From an uncultured Lachnospiraceae bacterium (GTDB lineage Bacteria > Bacillota > Clostridia > Lachnospirales > Lachnospiraceae), in the NCBI GenBank assembly GCA_948441955.1, contig CAOJQZ010000009.1, positions 1-53,785 on the forward strand: a DNA stretch of 53,785 bases. The letters are read 5' to 3'. The position numbers were made by a program, and so were the translations under genes. The stretch's first letter is position 1. Every line of letters begins with the position of its first letter. The notes under the pieces are model-generated. The model saw only the letters and a program-made list of their open reading frames with translations. It was not told the DNA's origin and searched no databases. This document shows positions 15,666 through 24,018 of this stretch, piece by piece.

Positions 15666-18143
15666 TTATTCTACATAGGATACATAGGTATTTCCGCTTC
15701 CCTTTGTCATCTCATCCATTCTTTCATATCCTACGATTCTTGTTTCGCCCTTTACCGCGTCCCGGTATGCTATCGTACCTTCACTGTATCCTATGATGAT
15801 AACTGCCGTTTTCGTATCGGTCATTGCAATCACCGGTATATCCTGATTAACAATGTATAACAACTGTTCCGCCTTACATCCTGTCAAATCGATCATCCGT
15901 CCGTCCGAAAGCTCTTCCATAATATCTACCGGTGTTTTCCCGCTTTTTAATGATGAACGAATACTTTCTATTTCGCTGTCCTTTCCCGTGATACTATATT
16001 CCAGATCCCGGTTTCCCCGCTGCCATATATAGGTCTGCCATTCTGATACAACGACTCCGTTATAGGCATCCGCCTCCTGAATCGCTCTGCCGGCGCTATC
16101 ATAACTTCCCTGAAGCTCCCCGTAGCCATATACATAACACTTGTTCTTTGTCCGTGTACTTGTAAAATCAACCGTTTTATAGTCCTCACGCAGAGTCTGT
16201 TTGGGCTTTAAAAGCTTTGGATTTCTATTTTCTGTCTCCTCGTCAAACACAAGACGCCTCTGCGTTTCCTTTAATTCTGTAACATAAGTGCGGGCGTATA
16301 CCGTGCTCTCATCCTTTTCCTCATTATTGGTAATATAATCCTGTTCTGCGGCAGTATAAGCGTTTCCCTCCCTTGTCGCACAGTTCAATGTTATCAAATT
16401 ATCTTCAAGCTCTGCATCCAGAATATATATCCCGCTCTGTTCATATCTTTTTACAGAATTCCCCTTTTCATCCTCAATTTCGATCTTATACATGGGAAGT
16501 ATCTCCTGTCCCGCAACAGTCCTTCCTATATCGGCATCTTTGGAAATACCATATACGAAATCTCCATTTACAAATCCAAGCGGCACTATACTCTCATTTT
16601 CCGCACATTTTACAGTCCGCTCTTCTCCGCTTGAAAAATTTTTCACAAGCATCTGTCCATCCCTTTCCTTCCCTTCCTCCGTCAGATACGCCGCTAAATG
16701 TCCGTCGTCAGATACCACATATTGTTTATCAGAAAGGCCTGACACAATCTCTTTTATATTTTCCCTGTTGGCATCAATTTCATAGAAGGTTCCATCTGCC
16801 AGTATATAAAGCATATCCCGCTCCATACTGTAATATATAAGCTCGCCCAGCTCCTCCGCAACCCTCTCGTAAGATTTATTGCTGGATATAAATATTTTCT
16901 CCTCTACAGAATTCTTGTCAAGTTCATAATAATAAACTGCAACGCCCACTTCTCCTTCGTGCTCGCCCCGGTTCATATATCCATACACTGCAAATACAAT
17001 ATTTCCATTGTTCTCCATCTGCAAAAGCTTAATTTTATGACGTGAAAAGAGATTACGCACATCTGTATTCTCCGCATCCGCGAAGCTGAATATAAGGGAT
17101 ATCTCATTATTTTCCTTGTTGTAATTCCAAAGTTCATTTGCCTGCACAAAGGACACAATTGTCCCCTCTTCATTTGCCATATAAGGTATATTCTCTCCGG
17201 TGATTCCCAATATGACGCCCTCCTCATCCAGAATCGTATGAGACGCATCAAATATCTGTTCCATCGTCCTGTCATAGTCAAGCAGATAGTTCTTCTTCTC
17301 TTCGCTGACATGCCGAACTCTGAAAAATTCCTTTACATTATAGACATCCGTTTCGTTTTCCTCTCCTGTGCACCGTACCCTGTATTGAATCACAGCCGCT
17401 GTATACGTACTGTTCATTTCTGTAATACTGTAACGCTCTCCCCCTTCAATCTGCGGATTCAGCTCTCCCCATGACACATGATCATAATCCGAATGAATCG
17501 TCACATGATGGAAGGTTGTATTATCCCCCTCCTCATTGGGCTCCAGTACAGCTCCCACTCCTGCATCAGCCACTTTATTCATCGCATTTTCATGAAAGTC
17601 CCTGATATAATCCAGGCATTCTAACGTGTGCACCCCTTCCGCATTTATAATACGGGTATACATATAGAATTCCTTATCTTCATCAAGCTTAAAGGTCAGT
17701 TTAAGCACGCTCTCCTCATTCAGAAAGTCCTCCTTGCCAAAGTCCAGCGACACAGACTCGCCCGGGCTGTCTGCCTTACCTGTAAAAAGCTTTTCCTCTC
17801 CGTCCAGCGTATACACCTCGTATGTAAGGCTGACAACATTATTATCATACTCTCTAAGGCTCATTTCCAGCCTTCCGTTTGTAACCGGAGTAATCGTATC
17901 GCGCACAGCAGTAATATCCATTTCCTTTGCATATGCCGGCAAGGCGTTTATCCCATATCCATTGTATGAAAAAGAAACCTGGGGGCGGGTCGCCGCTCCT
18001 AAGTCCGCCGCAATATTATTATTTTCTTTATTTGTAGTATAGCTGAAGATAAAAATTGCAAGAAAAAAAACTATGACCAGTATTCCGGTATTAATCAGAT
18101 ACCGCCTCTGCCTCCTTTGTTTCTTACTTTTCTTTCCTTTCAT
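15666..18143 (-). CDS. Large membrane-anchored extracellular protein with a C39-peptidase-like C terminus
   Basis: An 825-residue protein with a basic N terminus (KKSKKQRRQRR), one membrane segment at about 16-35, and about 790 residues outside the cell. The middle (about 300-560) alternates short beta-type stretches with phrases such as LYILADGTFYEIDAN and VVSDDGHLAAYL, suggesting a propeller-like fold. The last 90 residues (GKTPVDIMEELSDGRMIDL, GCKAEQLLYIVNQDIPVIA, VIIIGYSEGTIAYRD) resemble the C-terminal half of C39-type papain-like peptidases. The residues where catalytic Cys and His would be expected do not look intact. Its ATG overlaps the stop of the upstream methyltransferase (TAATG), so translation is coupled. 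The function is unknown; both domain readings are pattern-based. Confidence 0.55.
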   Translation of the reverse strand: MKGKKSKKQRRQRRYLINTGILVIVFFLAIFIFSYTTNKENNNIAADLGAATRPQVSFSYNGYGINALPAYAKEMDITAVRDTITPVTNGRLEMSLREYDNNVVSLTYEVYTLDGEEKLFTGKADSPGESVSLDFGKEDFLNEESVLKLTFKLDEDKEFYMYTRIINAEGVHTLECLDYIRDFHENAMNKVADAGVGAVLEPNEEGDNTTFHHVTIHSDYDHVSWGELNPQIEGGERYSITEMNSTYTAAVIQYRVRCTGEENETDVYNVKEFFRVRHVSEEKKNYLLDYDRTMEQIFDASHTILDEEGVILGITGENIPYMANEEGTIVSFVQANELWNYNKENNEISLIFSFADAENTDVRNLFSRHKIKLLQMENNGNIVFAVYGYMNRGEHEGEVGVAVYYYELDKNSVEEKIFISSNKSYERVAEELGELIYYSMERDMLYILADGTFYEIDANRENIKEIVSGLSDKQYVVSDDGHLAAYLTEEGKERDGQMLVKNFSSGEERTVKCAENESIVPLGFVNGDFVYGISKDADIGRTVAGQEILPMYKIEIEDEKGNSVKRYEQSGIYILDAELEDNLITLNCATREGNAYTAAEQDYITNNEEKDESTVYARTYVTELKETQRRLVFDEETENRNPKLLKPKQTLREDYKTVDFTSTRTKNKCYVYGYGELQGSYDSAGRAIQEADAYNGVVVSEWQTYIWQRGNRDLEYSITGKDSEIESIRSSLKSGKTPVDIMEELSDGRMIDLTGCKAEQLLYIVNQDIPVIAMTDTKTAVIIIGYSEGTIAYRDAVKGETRIVGYERMDEMTKGSGNTYVSYVE

Positions 18144-19291
18144 TAAATGTCCCCTTTTTCTAAAAGTCTGCCAAGTGTCGGCGACACATGAAGAAACTCT
18201 TCACATGCCCTCACCTGTTCTCTGTTGTTACTTCTTTTCCCCGTCTTCACCCCGCGTATTAAGATATTTTTCGGCGTATGCTCCATATCAATAAACTCTA
18301 ATACCTGAACCTGATATCCCTCTCCCTCCAGATACCGGGCACGGAGAGCATCCGTCACAAGCGCCGCCATACGTTCCTTAATAAGGCCGTAGCCCAAAAC
18401 AGGCGCAAGCATCTCACTTTTCATCTGCCCGTTAAGCTCATGCTGGCAGCATGGCACAGACAAAATCACCTTTGCATTCCATCGTACTGCACGGGCAAGC
18501 GCATAATCCGTCGCCGTATCACACGCATGAAGTGTAACTACCATATCTGCCTCATCTGTTCCCGTATAATCTGCAATATTCCCCTCGGAAAACCTAAGCT
18601 TCTCATAGCCATACCTGACGCTTAACTCATTGCAGCTTCGGATAACCTCGCTTTTCAAATCAAGCCCTGTAACAGAAACATCATATCCCTTCAGCTCATG
18701 CAGATAGTAATACATGGCAAAGGTCAGATAAGACTTACCGCATCCAAAATCAACAATCGTAACCTCCCTATCTCTGGGAAGCTCCTGCAGTACATCTTCA
18801 ATAAACTCAAGAAACCGGTTAATCTGCCGGAATTTATCAAATCTGGCATTTACGATTCTGCCTTCCGGCGTCATCACACCTAGATCTACAAGAAACGGAA
18901 CTGGTACTCCCTCCTCAAGAATATATTGTTTCCTGCGGTTATGTGTAAGAGACTTTTGCTTAGCTGGCTCCTTCCGTACCCTGCGCCTGATTGTAACCTT
19001 TCCTTTTTTACTCACCAGAACCACATAAGTATAAAGCTCTGTATCAAACTGCATCTGACGCATATTCTGCATACACCCAAGGAGCTTCTCAAGAGCCTCC
19101 TTCTCCAAAAGATTTTCATGAAATGCCTGATTATTCCGAAACGTCTCAATCTGAAAAATAATTTTTCCTTTCTTTAAGAGCGGACGTACCTTTATCTTAG
19201 ATGCTTTTTCTCTGTCTCTGGGATTACTCAGTACGGCTGAAATAAATTCACTATTTAAATTTTCCTGTAATAATAATCTTAATTCATTCAT
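18143..19291 (-). CDS. Class I SAM-dependent methyltransferase
   Basis: A 382-residue protein with an N-terminal domain of about 170 residues (KKGKVTIRRRVRKEPAKQKSLTHNR, strongly basic) and a Rossmann methyltransferase domain. That domain has motif I VDFGCGKSYLTFAMYYYLH, then VTGLDLKSEVIRSC, then ADMVVTLHACDTATDYAL and ILSVPCCQHEL. The basic N-terminal region and the Cys pair in VPCCQHE suggest an RNA substrate, but this is inference. No ribosome-binding site precedes the ATG at 19291; a TACAAT ends 9 bases upstream, so the message may be leaderless. It lies between the histidine kinase and the 825-residue surface protein on the same strand. Confidence 0.78.
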   Translation of the reverse strand: MNELRLLLQENLNSEFISAVLSNPRDREKASKIKVRPLLKKGKIIFQIETFRNNQAFHENLLEKEALEKLLGCMQNMRQMQFDTELYTYVVLVSKKGKVTIRRRVRKEPAKQKSLTHNRRKQYILEEGVPVPFLVDLGVMTPEGRIVNARFDKFRQINRFLEFIEDVLQELPRDREVTIVDFGCGKSYLTFAMYYYLHELKGYDVSVTGLDLKSEVIRSCNELSVRYGYEKLRFSEGNIADYTGTDEADMVVTLHACDTATDYALARAVRWNAKVILSVPCCQHELNGQMKSEMLAPVLGYGLIKERMAALVTDALRARYLEGEGYQVQVLEFIDMEHTPKNILIRGVKTGKRSNNREQVRACEEFLHVSPTLGRLLEKGDI

Positions 19292-19300
19292 AGTATTAAT

Positions 19301-19329
19301 ATTGTAATCGTTTTTCTTTAAGAACGAAA
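19301..19329 (-). promoter_or_regulatory. Weak candidate promoter giving a leaderless methyltransferase message
   Basis: On the minus strand TACAAT (19306-19301) has a poor -35, TTTCGT (19329-19324), at 17 bases. The transcript would begin one to three bases before the ATG, and no Shine-Dalgarno sequence is present. Confidence 0.3.
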
Positions 19330-19348
19330 GCTGAGGAGCGGTAAACTT

Positions 19349-19392
19349 GCGGCCGGGTACAGAGTTTTATAAAAAACTCTGCCCCCGGCCGC
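19349..19392. terminator. Strong two-part hairpin between kinase and methyltransferase genes
   Basis: GCGGCCGGG (19349-19357) pairs with CCCGGCCGC (19384-19392), and inside it CAGAGTTTT pairs with AAAACTCTG. It lies just past the kinase stop on the minus strand. The following sequence is poor in T, so it may be a transcript-end stabiliser or partial terminator rather than a full terminator. Confidence 0.5.
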
Positions 19393-19410
19393 ATTCTGCC
19401 TCCTCCTTGT

Positions 19411-21993
19411 TCACCTTTGCCGCGGAAAACGTATCGTTACTTTGAATAAATCTCCGTCCAGATACAATTCAAAGCCTCCTCCCTGCATTTCCGTAAGTGT
19501 CTTTGCTATAGAAAGACCCAGTCCGCTTCCCTCAGTGCTCCTTGAGATGTCTCCCCTGATAAACCGCTCTGTCAGCTCGTCTGCTGAAATATTTAACGGC
19601 TGCTCAGATATATTTTTAAGGCTGAAACATACCTCCTGGTCTGTTACCGCAAGATCTCCATATATTCTTGTCCCTTTCATAGCATACTTTGCGGCATTAT
19701 TATATACATTCTCAAGAATTCTCCACGTACGTCTCCCGTCTGCCCGGATAATCGCTTCCTCCCCGGGAAGAGACAAGATTTCTTTAAGCCCGCGCAGCTT
19801 AAATTTTTCTTCAAATTCACCGCTGGTCTGCTGCAACATTTCCGTAAAATCAAGCTCCATATACTCCAGCGTTATATTTCCTGAGCTGACCTTCGACGCC
19901 TCGACTACATCCTCTGTCAGAGTTTTCAGGCGCTGGGATTTCTGCTCCAATATCTCAATATAATGCTGAATCCTTGGATCCTCAAAATTTTCCTGCTTTA
20001 ACAGCTCCACATAGTTAATAATTGACGTAAGAGGCGTCTTAATATCATGTGACACATTTGTAATCAAATCCGTCTTAAGACGCTCGCTTTTCATGTTCTC
20101 TGCAAGGGCTGCATCCAAACCGTCTCTAATGGTATTAATCATAGACGCAATTTCCTTCTGCTCGCCGTAAAGCCCGTCAAGAGCTATTGTATACTGCACC
20201 TCTCCACCCGCAATATGCTCAATTCCCTTCTTAATTCTGTACTTTCCGATTGCCTGATAGATAACCCAGATAAATACAGCTGCATCTGCCAGTATTATAA
20301 AGACACAGAATTTCCGTGACACATATCCATATATATTTGTACATGCAATAATACACAATAACATCTGAACTAATACAAAGCATCCGCATATTAATACGGT
20401 TTTCCATATACTGTTTAGATTTTTTAACATCAAATATATAAACTGGCACAGCTTTCTTAAAATACTGTTTTTCCACATGTTCCTCGCTTTCAGCCTCCTC
20501 ACCAGACTTAAAAGCCCAATCAGAAACATGCAGCACGTATACATTGCAAGAATGGAATACCATATCATAGAAGGGATCGTATTCAGCTTGTAAGTATCAT
20601 ACTGTACAATACCCGTTCTACTTACCAATCTAACCACGTCAGCCGGCAAAATCAGCTCCCCAAATGCAATTCCAGCTATGGCCAAAATCAGCCATACCGC
20701 TATGATTGCAAAGGCTGCAAGCTCCGTTTTCCAGCGATCGAACCAGTTTAAATGCAGCTCTTCATCTGTGCTGCTGCGTCCTGCGATCACCGCCAGCCAC
20801 AGCACGCATGCAAGAAAAGCAATCAGCGCTGCAAATCCAAAGAATATTGTCAGATTTGCACTTGCACTATATTTTTCGTACAGGCGGTTTCCCTTATAGA
20901 ATTCATCCTGAACAGGATACTCTGTATCTACTGCTGCCGCAAATATAAAATCCTCCTGCAAAGGACCTGAATATTTGATGCTGTTGCGCCATTCCTCTGC
21001 ATCTAAATCCAGATTCGTTTCAAAGTCCGCAAGTTTCGGGTATATGACCGCATATTTTCCCAGAGACTTCAGGTTTTCCAGACTTGTTTCCAGGTTTCTA
21101 TAGGACTCAAACTCTTTTTTATTTGTATATATTTTTTTATTTTTCAAATCCGCATAAATATAAGATAAATTCGTATCTCCTTCTGCAAGGGCCTGATCAT
21201 ACCCCTGATAGGAAATATACATTTCTCCAAGACTGTTAATTACTGAGTCCAACATAGCGTACACTTCATGCAGTTTTCCATTCCACTGCGGCTCTTCGTT
21301 TACAATCGAAAGAATGCTTTCATTTCCTACCGTCTTATACTTCTCAAGATAATATATTCCGTCATACAGCCAGCAGTCAGAGTATACCAGCATACCTTTA
21401 GAATCCTGAATTCCATGAAACATACTCTCCGGCATTCCATATCCATATTCCAGATCCCTCAAAACATTTGCTTCCGTTAATCCAGTCTCCTCATCCAGAT
21501 CAATGAACTGCAGCTCATCCTTATTCAACAATTCATAAAATTCTGATATCAAATAATACTGGTAAGACTCATCCGGCCTTTTACATACAACAATTTGCTC
21601 TGCTGCACTGTCTTCATCATTTGTTTCCTCATACCATGACAGAATATCGCCAAGCCTGTAAATGAATCTGCCATCCTCTCCTGCCTCCAACATTCCAGAA
21701 TTATAATATGCTTCAATATCTACCTGCTTCTCCGGGTCGTATTCACCCCCGGCCTCAAACAACTCCTTTGCCGAAAGCCCCCCTGCCGCATGAATGCTGT
21801 GTGTCATCATCCGTTCAGCAAAATCATCGCTGTCTTTGTATTCTCTGGCAGGACTCCCATCTAATACCTCAACGCAAAGCGCCGGATAAGCAGAAATCCG
21901 CATTACACTCACTATCATCACAGCAGTCAGGATATGTGCCAGAATAATCAGCACCGCTTTCACAATATTACTCCTGTACCACCTTTGGCTCAT
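19411..21993 (-). CDS. Membrane sensor histidine kinase with large extracellular domain
   Basis: An 860-residue kinase. One N-terminal membrane helix (about 10-32) is followed by about 340 residues outside the cell, rich in Tyr, Asp and Glu. Five or so membrane helices follow (from LTIFFGFAALIAFLACVLWLAV near 385 to FCVFIILADAAVFIWVIY near 570), then the catalytic core. The phospho-accepting His is near 648 in NVSHDIKTPLTSIINYVELL; the N box is NVYNNAAKYAMKGTR and the G box is GSGLGLSIAKTLTEMQGG. It follows its response regulator by 12 bp. The signal is unknown. The multi-helix block before the kinase core is longer than in simple two-helix sensors. Confidence 0.93.
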   Translation of the reverse strand: MSQRWYRSNIVKAVLIILAHILTAVMIVSVMRISAYPALCVEVLDGSPAREYKDSDDFAERMMTHSIHAAGGLSAKELFEAGGEYDPEKQVDIEAYYNSGMLEAGEDGRFIYRLGDILSWYEETNDEDSAAEQIVVCKRPDESYQYYLISEFYELLNKDELQFIDLDEETGLTEANVLRDLEYGYGMPESMFHGIQDSKGMLVYSDCWLYDGIYYLEKYKTVGNESILSIVNEEPQWNGKLHEVYAMLDSVINSLGEMYISYQGYDQALAEGDTNLSYIYADLKNKKIYTNKKEFESYRNLETSLENLKSLGKYAVIYPKLADFETNLDLDAEEWRNSIKYSGPLQEDFIFAAAVDTEYPVQDEFYKGNRLYEKYSASANLTIFFGFAALIAFLACVLWLAVIAGRSSTDEELHLNWFDRWKTELAAFAIIAVWLILAIAGIAFGELILPADVVRLVSRTGIVQYDTYKLNTIPSMIWYSILAMYTCCMFLIGLLSLVRRLKARNMWKNSILRKLCQFIYLMLKNLNSIWKTVLICGCFVLVQMLLCIIACTNIYGYVSRKFCVFIILADAAVFIWVIYQAIGKYRIKKGIEHIAGGEVQYTIALDGLYGEQKEIASMINTIRDGLDAALAENMKSERLKTDLITNVSHDIKTPLTSIINYVELLKQENFEDPRIQHYIEILEQKSQRLKTLTEDVVEASKVSSGNITLEYMELDFTEMLQQTSGEFEEKFKLRGLKEILSLPGEEAIIRADGRRTWRILENVYNNAAKYAMKGTRIYGDLAVTDQEVCFSLKNISEQPLNISADELTERFIRGDISRSTEGSGLGLSIAKTLTEMQGGGFELYLDGDLFKVTIRFPRQR

Positions 21994-22005
21994 ATTTTCT
22001 CCCTT

Positions 22006-22701
22006 CTAAAGCTTCTCTATTTTATATCCGATTCCCCATACTACTTTAAGATACCTTGGCTCTTTGGGATTAATCTCAATCTTCTCCCTGATATGGCGGA
22101 TATGTACCGCCACCGTATTATCCACCCCTATGGCGTCCTCATTCCATATACTTTCATATATTTGATCAATAGAGAATACTTTTCCTTGATTTTTTACCAG
22201 CAGTAACAATATATTATATTCTATCGGAGTAAGCTTTACCGGCTCCCCGTCAACCGTAACCTCTTTCAGATCATCGTCAATCGCCAGACCGCCGGTCATG
22301 TACACTGCGCTGTGTTCTGCATTTGCCGTGCCGCCAAGCTGTGTATATCTGCGAAGCTGTGATTTCACCCGGGCTACCAGTTCAAGAGGATTAAATGGTT
22401 TCGTTACGTAATCATCCGCCCCCACATTTAGCCCCAATATTTTATCTGCGTCCTCTGATTTTGCAGACAAAATAATAATGGGCATATTATTTGCCTCTCT
22501 GATTTTAAGAGTTGCCCGGATACCGTCAAGTCTTGGCATCATTACATCAATAATGAGGAGATCCACTTCCTCCTTCTGCAGAACTCTAAGCGCTTCCTCT
22601 CCGTCATACGCCTTAAGCACTTCATACCTCTCCTGCGTAAGATATATCTCTATTGCTTCTACAATTTCCTTGTCATCATCACATACTAAAATCTTTGCCA
22701 T
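22006..22701 (-). CDS. OmpR-family response regulator
   Basis: A 231-residue regulator with a receiver domain (acidic DDD near residue 10, phosphorylation Asp in IIDVMMPRLDG near 52, KPFNPLELVARV) and a C-terminal winged helix (VKLTPIEYNILLLLVKNQGKVFSIDQIYESIW, then VAVHIRHIREKIE). AAGGAGG at good distance fixes the start at 22701. It is the first gene of the leftward group RR-kinase-methyltransferase-surface protein and is divergent from the Spo0A-domain gene across a 214-bp regulatory region. Confidence 0.95.
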   Translation of the reverse strand: MAKILVCDDDKEIVEAIEIYLTQERYEVLKAYDGEEALRVLQKEEVDLLIIDVMMPRLDGIRATLKIREANNMPIIILSAKSEDADKILGLNVGADDYVTKPFNPLELVARVKSQLRRYTQLGGTANAEHSAVYMTGGLAIDDDLKEVTVDGEPVKLTPIEYNILLLLVKNQGKVFSIDQIYESIWNEDAIGVDNTVAVHIRHIREKIEINPKEPRYLKVVWGIGYKIEKL

Positions 22702-22719
22702 TTTAATCACCTCCTTTAT

Positions 22720-22748
22720 ACTATACAAGAATAGCAGACATTTTTTAA
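22720..22748 (-). promoter_or_regulatory. Candidate promoter of the two-component operon
   Basis: On the minus strand TTAAAA (22748-22743), 17 bases, TATAGT (22725-22720). The -35 is weak, as is common for activated promoters. The TTCTTAAGAA palindrome at 22764-22773 lies directly upstream. Confidence 0.4.
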
Positions 22749-22763
22749 GACCCCTTGCTGATT

Positions 22764-22838
22764 TTCTTAAGAATTCATGAAGAATATAAAAAGGCGTAAT
22801 TTGTCGAGAAATGTCGTTTATTGTCAGTTCTTAAAGAA
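22764..22838. repeat. Pair of TTCTTAA-A/G-GAA inverted repeats in the divergent region
   Basis: TTCTTAAGAA at 22764-22773 is a perfect palindrome. TTCTTAAAGAA at 22828-22838 is the same element with one extra central base. They flank the 0A-like boxes and lie between the divergent promoters, so they may bind the adjacent response regulator. This is inference. Confidence 0.4.
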
Positions 22839-22861
22839 ATGCGGAGCTTTCCATCTATAAT
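22801..22861 (+). promoter_or_regulatory. Three 10-bp-phased Spo0A-box-like repeats and the promoter of the Spo0A-domain gene
   Basis: TTGTCGAG (22801-22808), ATGTCGTT (22811-22818) and TTGTCAGT (22821-22828) start exactly ten bases apart. The Spo0A box consensus is TTGTCGAA; the first copy matches 7 of 8 and the others 5 of 8. A TATAAT at 22856-22861 lacks a good -35, as expected for an activator-dependent promoter. Tandem head-to-tail 0A boxes one helical turn apart are the known binding mode of the Spo0A DNA-binding domain. Confidence 0.55.
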
Positions 22862-22915
22862 AAGAGCATAGCTTATCTCTCTAACTGGTTTCAATGAGGA
22901 CAGGAGAAAACACAT

Positions 22916-23266
22916 ATGTGTGACTTACAAATAGAATGTCTGGTTCGCTCTCTCGGAATCGGAGCAACTTACCAGGGCTTCAGATACCTTACTTACGGTA
23001 TCAGGCTTTGCATATATGATGAGAACTATCTTCTGGGTATCAGTAAACTTCTCTATCCACAAATTGCCCGAGAATATAAAACAACCTGTTCCAGTGTCGA
23101 ACGGGATATTCGTACTGTCATAAAGGTCTGCTGGGACCGTGGGAACCGCCCCTACCTTGAGGAGATTGCCCTTTACCCACTCCAGTTCAGGCCTACCTCC
23201 GGCGAATTTTTTGACATTCTGGTTGGTCACTTGAACAGAACTGTCTATGAAGAAGATAAGCGTTAA
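22916..23266 (+). CDS. Stand-alone Spo0A C-terminal DNA-binding-domain protein
   Basis: A 116-residue protein that is essentially only the sporulation-regulator Spo0A effector domain. ISKLLYPQIAREYKTTCSSVERDIRTVIKVCWDRGN aligns directly with the Spo0A sequence LYPDIAKKFNTTASRVERAIR and beyond, including the recognition helix VERxIR. Near the N terminus, VRSLGIGATYQGFRYL matches IHEIGVPAHIKGYLYL of Spo0A. There is no receiver domain, so it cannot be switched by phosphorelay in the usual way. AGGAG precedes the ATG. It is divergent from a two-component system, with 0A-like boxes upstream. It may compete with or tune Spo0A at shared sites, or autoregulate; this is inference. The gene ends in a palindromic AAGGAATTCCT region. 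Confidence 0.9.
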   Translation: MCDLQIECLVRSLGIGATYQGFRYLTYGIRLCIYDENYLLGISKLLYPQIAREYKTTCSSVERDIRTVIKVCWDRGNRPYLEEIALYPLQFRPTSGEFFDILVGHLNRTVYEEDKR

Positions 23267-23342
23267 GGAATTCCTAAGATTATTTCTTTTTCTTTTATAG
23301 AATCAACATATTTTGGACATATTTATTCATTATACTAGAATC

Positions 23343-23483
23343 AGATAGTTGAACAGGACTTCAACTATCTCCCCCTCATAAAAGTAAAGCATCGGCAATG
23401 CCGATGCGGCGCTTTAACTCTCATTCCTTTAGATAACTATAGAAACAACGAAAACCCGCGAGCCGTAAGGCACGCGGGTTTTT
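23343..23483 (+). ncRNA. Candidate small RNA of about 140 nt
   Basis: The 377-bp gap between the Spo0A-domain gene and the VOC gene has no coding frame of note. A TATACT at 23331-23336 places a start at about 23343, exactly where a perfect 11-bp hairpin begins (AGATAGTTGAA, loop CAGGAC, TTCAACTATCT, 23343-23370). A second perfect hairpin, GCATCGGC-AAT-GCCGATGC, spans 23389-23407. A terminator with a GTAA tetraloop closes the unit at 23451-23483. AACTAT near 23435 could also pair with ATAGTT of the first hairpin, giving an alternative fold. The -35 is weak. The unit could instead be a long 3' region of the upstream gene. I recognise no known RNA family. Bases 23484-23643 hold nothing else I can name apart from the AGGAGG site of the next gene. 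Confidence 0.5.
23451..23483 (+). terminator. Rho-independent terminator with GNRA tetraloop
   Basis: AAAACCCGCG pairs with CGCGGGTTTT, an A-A mismatch follows, then GCC-GTAA-GGC, and a T run ends at 23483. It ends the candidate small RNA and any read-through from the Spo0A-domain gene. Confidence 0.85.
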
Positions 23484-23643
23484 GCTGTTTCGTATGATAA
23501 AGAACATCTTGTCACATATCATTTCCTTTGATAGAATAAATTAAGGCGCTACATGGGAATAGTAGGCGTCTAGTCCTTCAAACATTTAACTTTGTTCACT
23601 GAGGATATCAAAATACTTTATAACAAAATGAGGAGGTTACACA

Positions 23644-24018
23644 ATGGCATTTAAAATGATCCACGAAAACTATAATGTAGCTGATCTTGACCGATCCATT
23701 CATTTTTATCAGGAAGCCCTGGGGCTTTATGAACTGCGCAGAAAAACAGCCCCTGACGGCAGCTTTATCATTGTTTATATAGGTAATGAGGAGGCTGATT
23801 TTGAACTGGAGCTTACCTGGCTCCGGGACATGAAGCGGCCATATGACCTTGGAGACTGCGAATTTCACCTGGCATTCGCCACGGACGACATGGACGGCGC
23901 ATATGAGAAACACAAAGAAATGAATTGTATCTGTTATGAAAACCCTGATATGGGTATTTATTTTATTTCTGATCCGGACGGATACTGGCTGGAGATTGTT
24001 CCTGCAAAAAACAATTAA
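23644..24018 (+). CDS. VOC-superfamily protein (lactoylglutathione-lyase-like)
   Basis: A 124-residue protein with the paired beta-alpha-beta-beta-beta units of the vicinal oxygen chelate fold: NYNVADLDRSIHFYQEALGL, then FELELTW, then EFHLAFATDDMDGAYEKHKE, and a C-terminal IYFISDPDGYWLEIVP. Candidate metal ligands are H7, a Glu in the ELEL strand, the His of FHLAF and E117, the pattern of glyoxalase I. The substrate could be a methylglyoxal thiol adduct or another small molecule; sequence alone does not decide. GAGGAGG precedes the ATG. It is monocistronic, ended by a hairpin two bases after the stop. Confidence 0.85.
   Translation: MAFKMIHENYNVADLDRSIHFYQEALGLYELRRKTAPDGSFIIVYIGNEEADFELELTWLRDMKRPYDLGDCEFHLAFATDDMDGAYEKHKEMNCICYENPDMGIYFISDPDGYWLEIVPAKNN

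Noticed and set aside
15652..15680. GCCGATAT on the minus strand at the end of queT, resembling a sigma-D box
   Set aside because: It has no TTAT or TAAA at 15-16 bases, and it would transcribe antisense to queT with no gene to serve.
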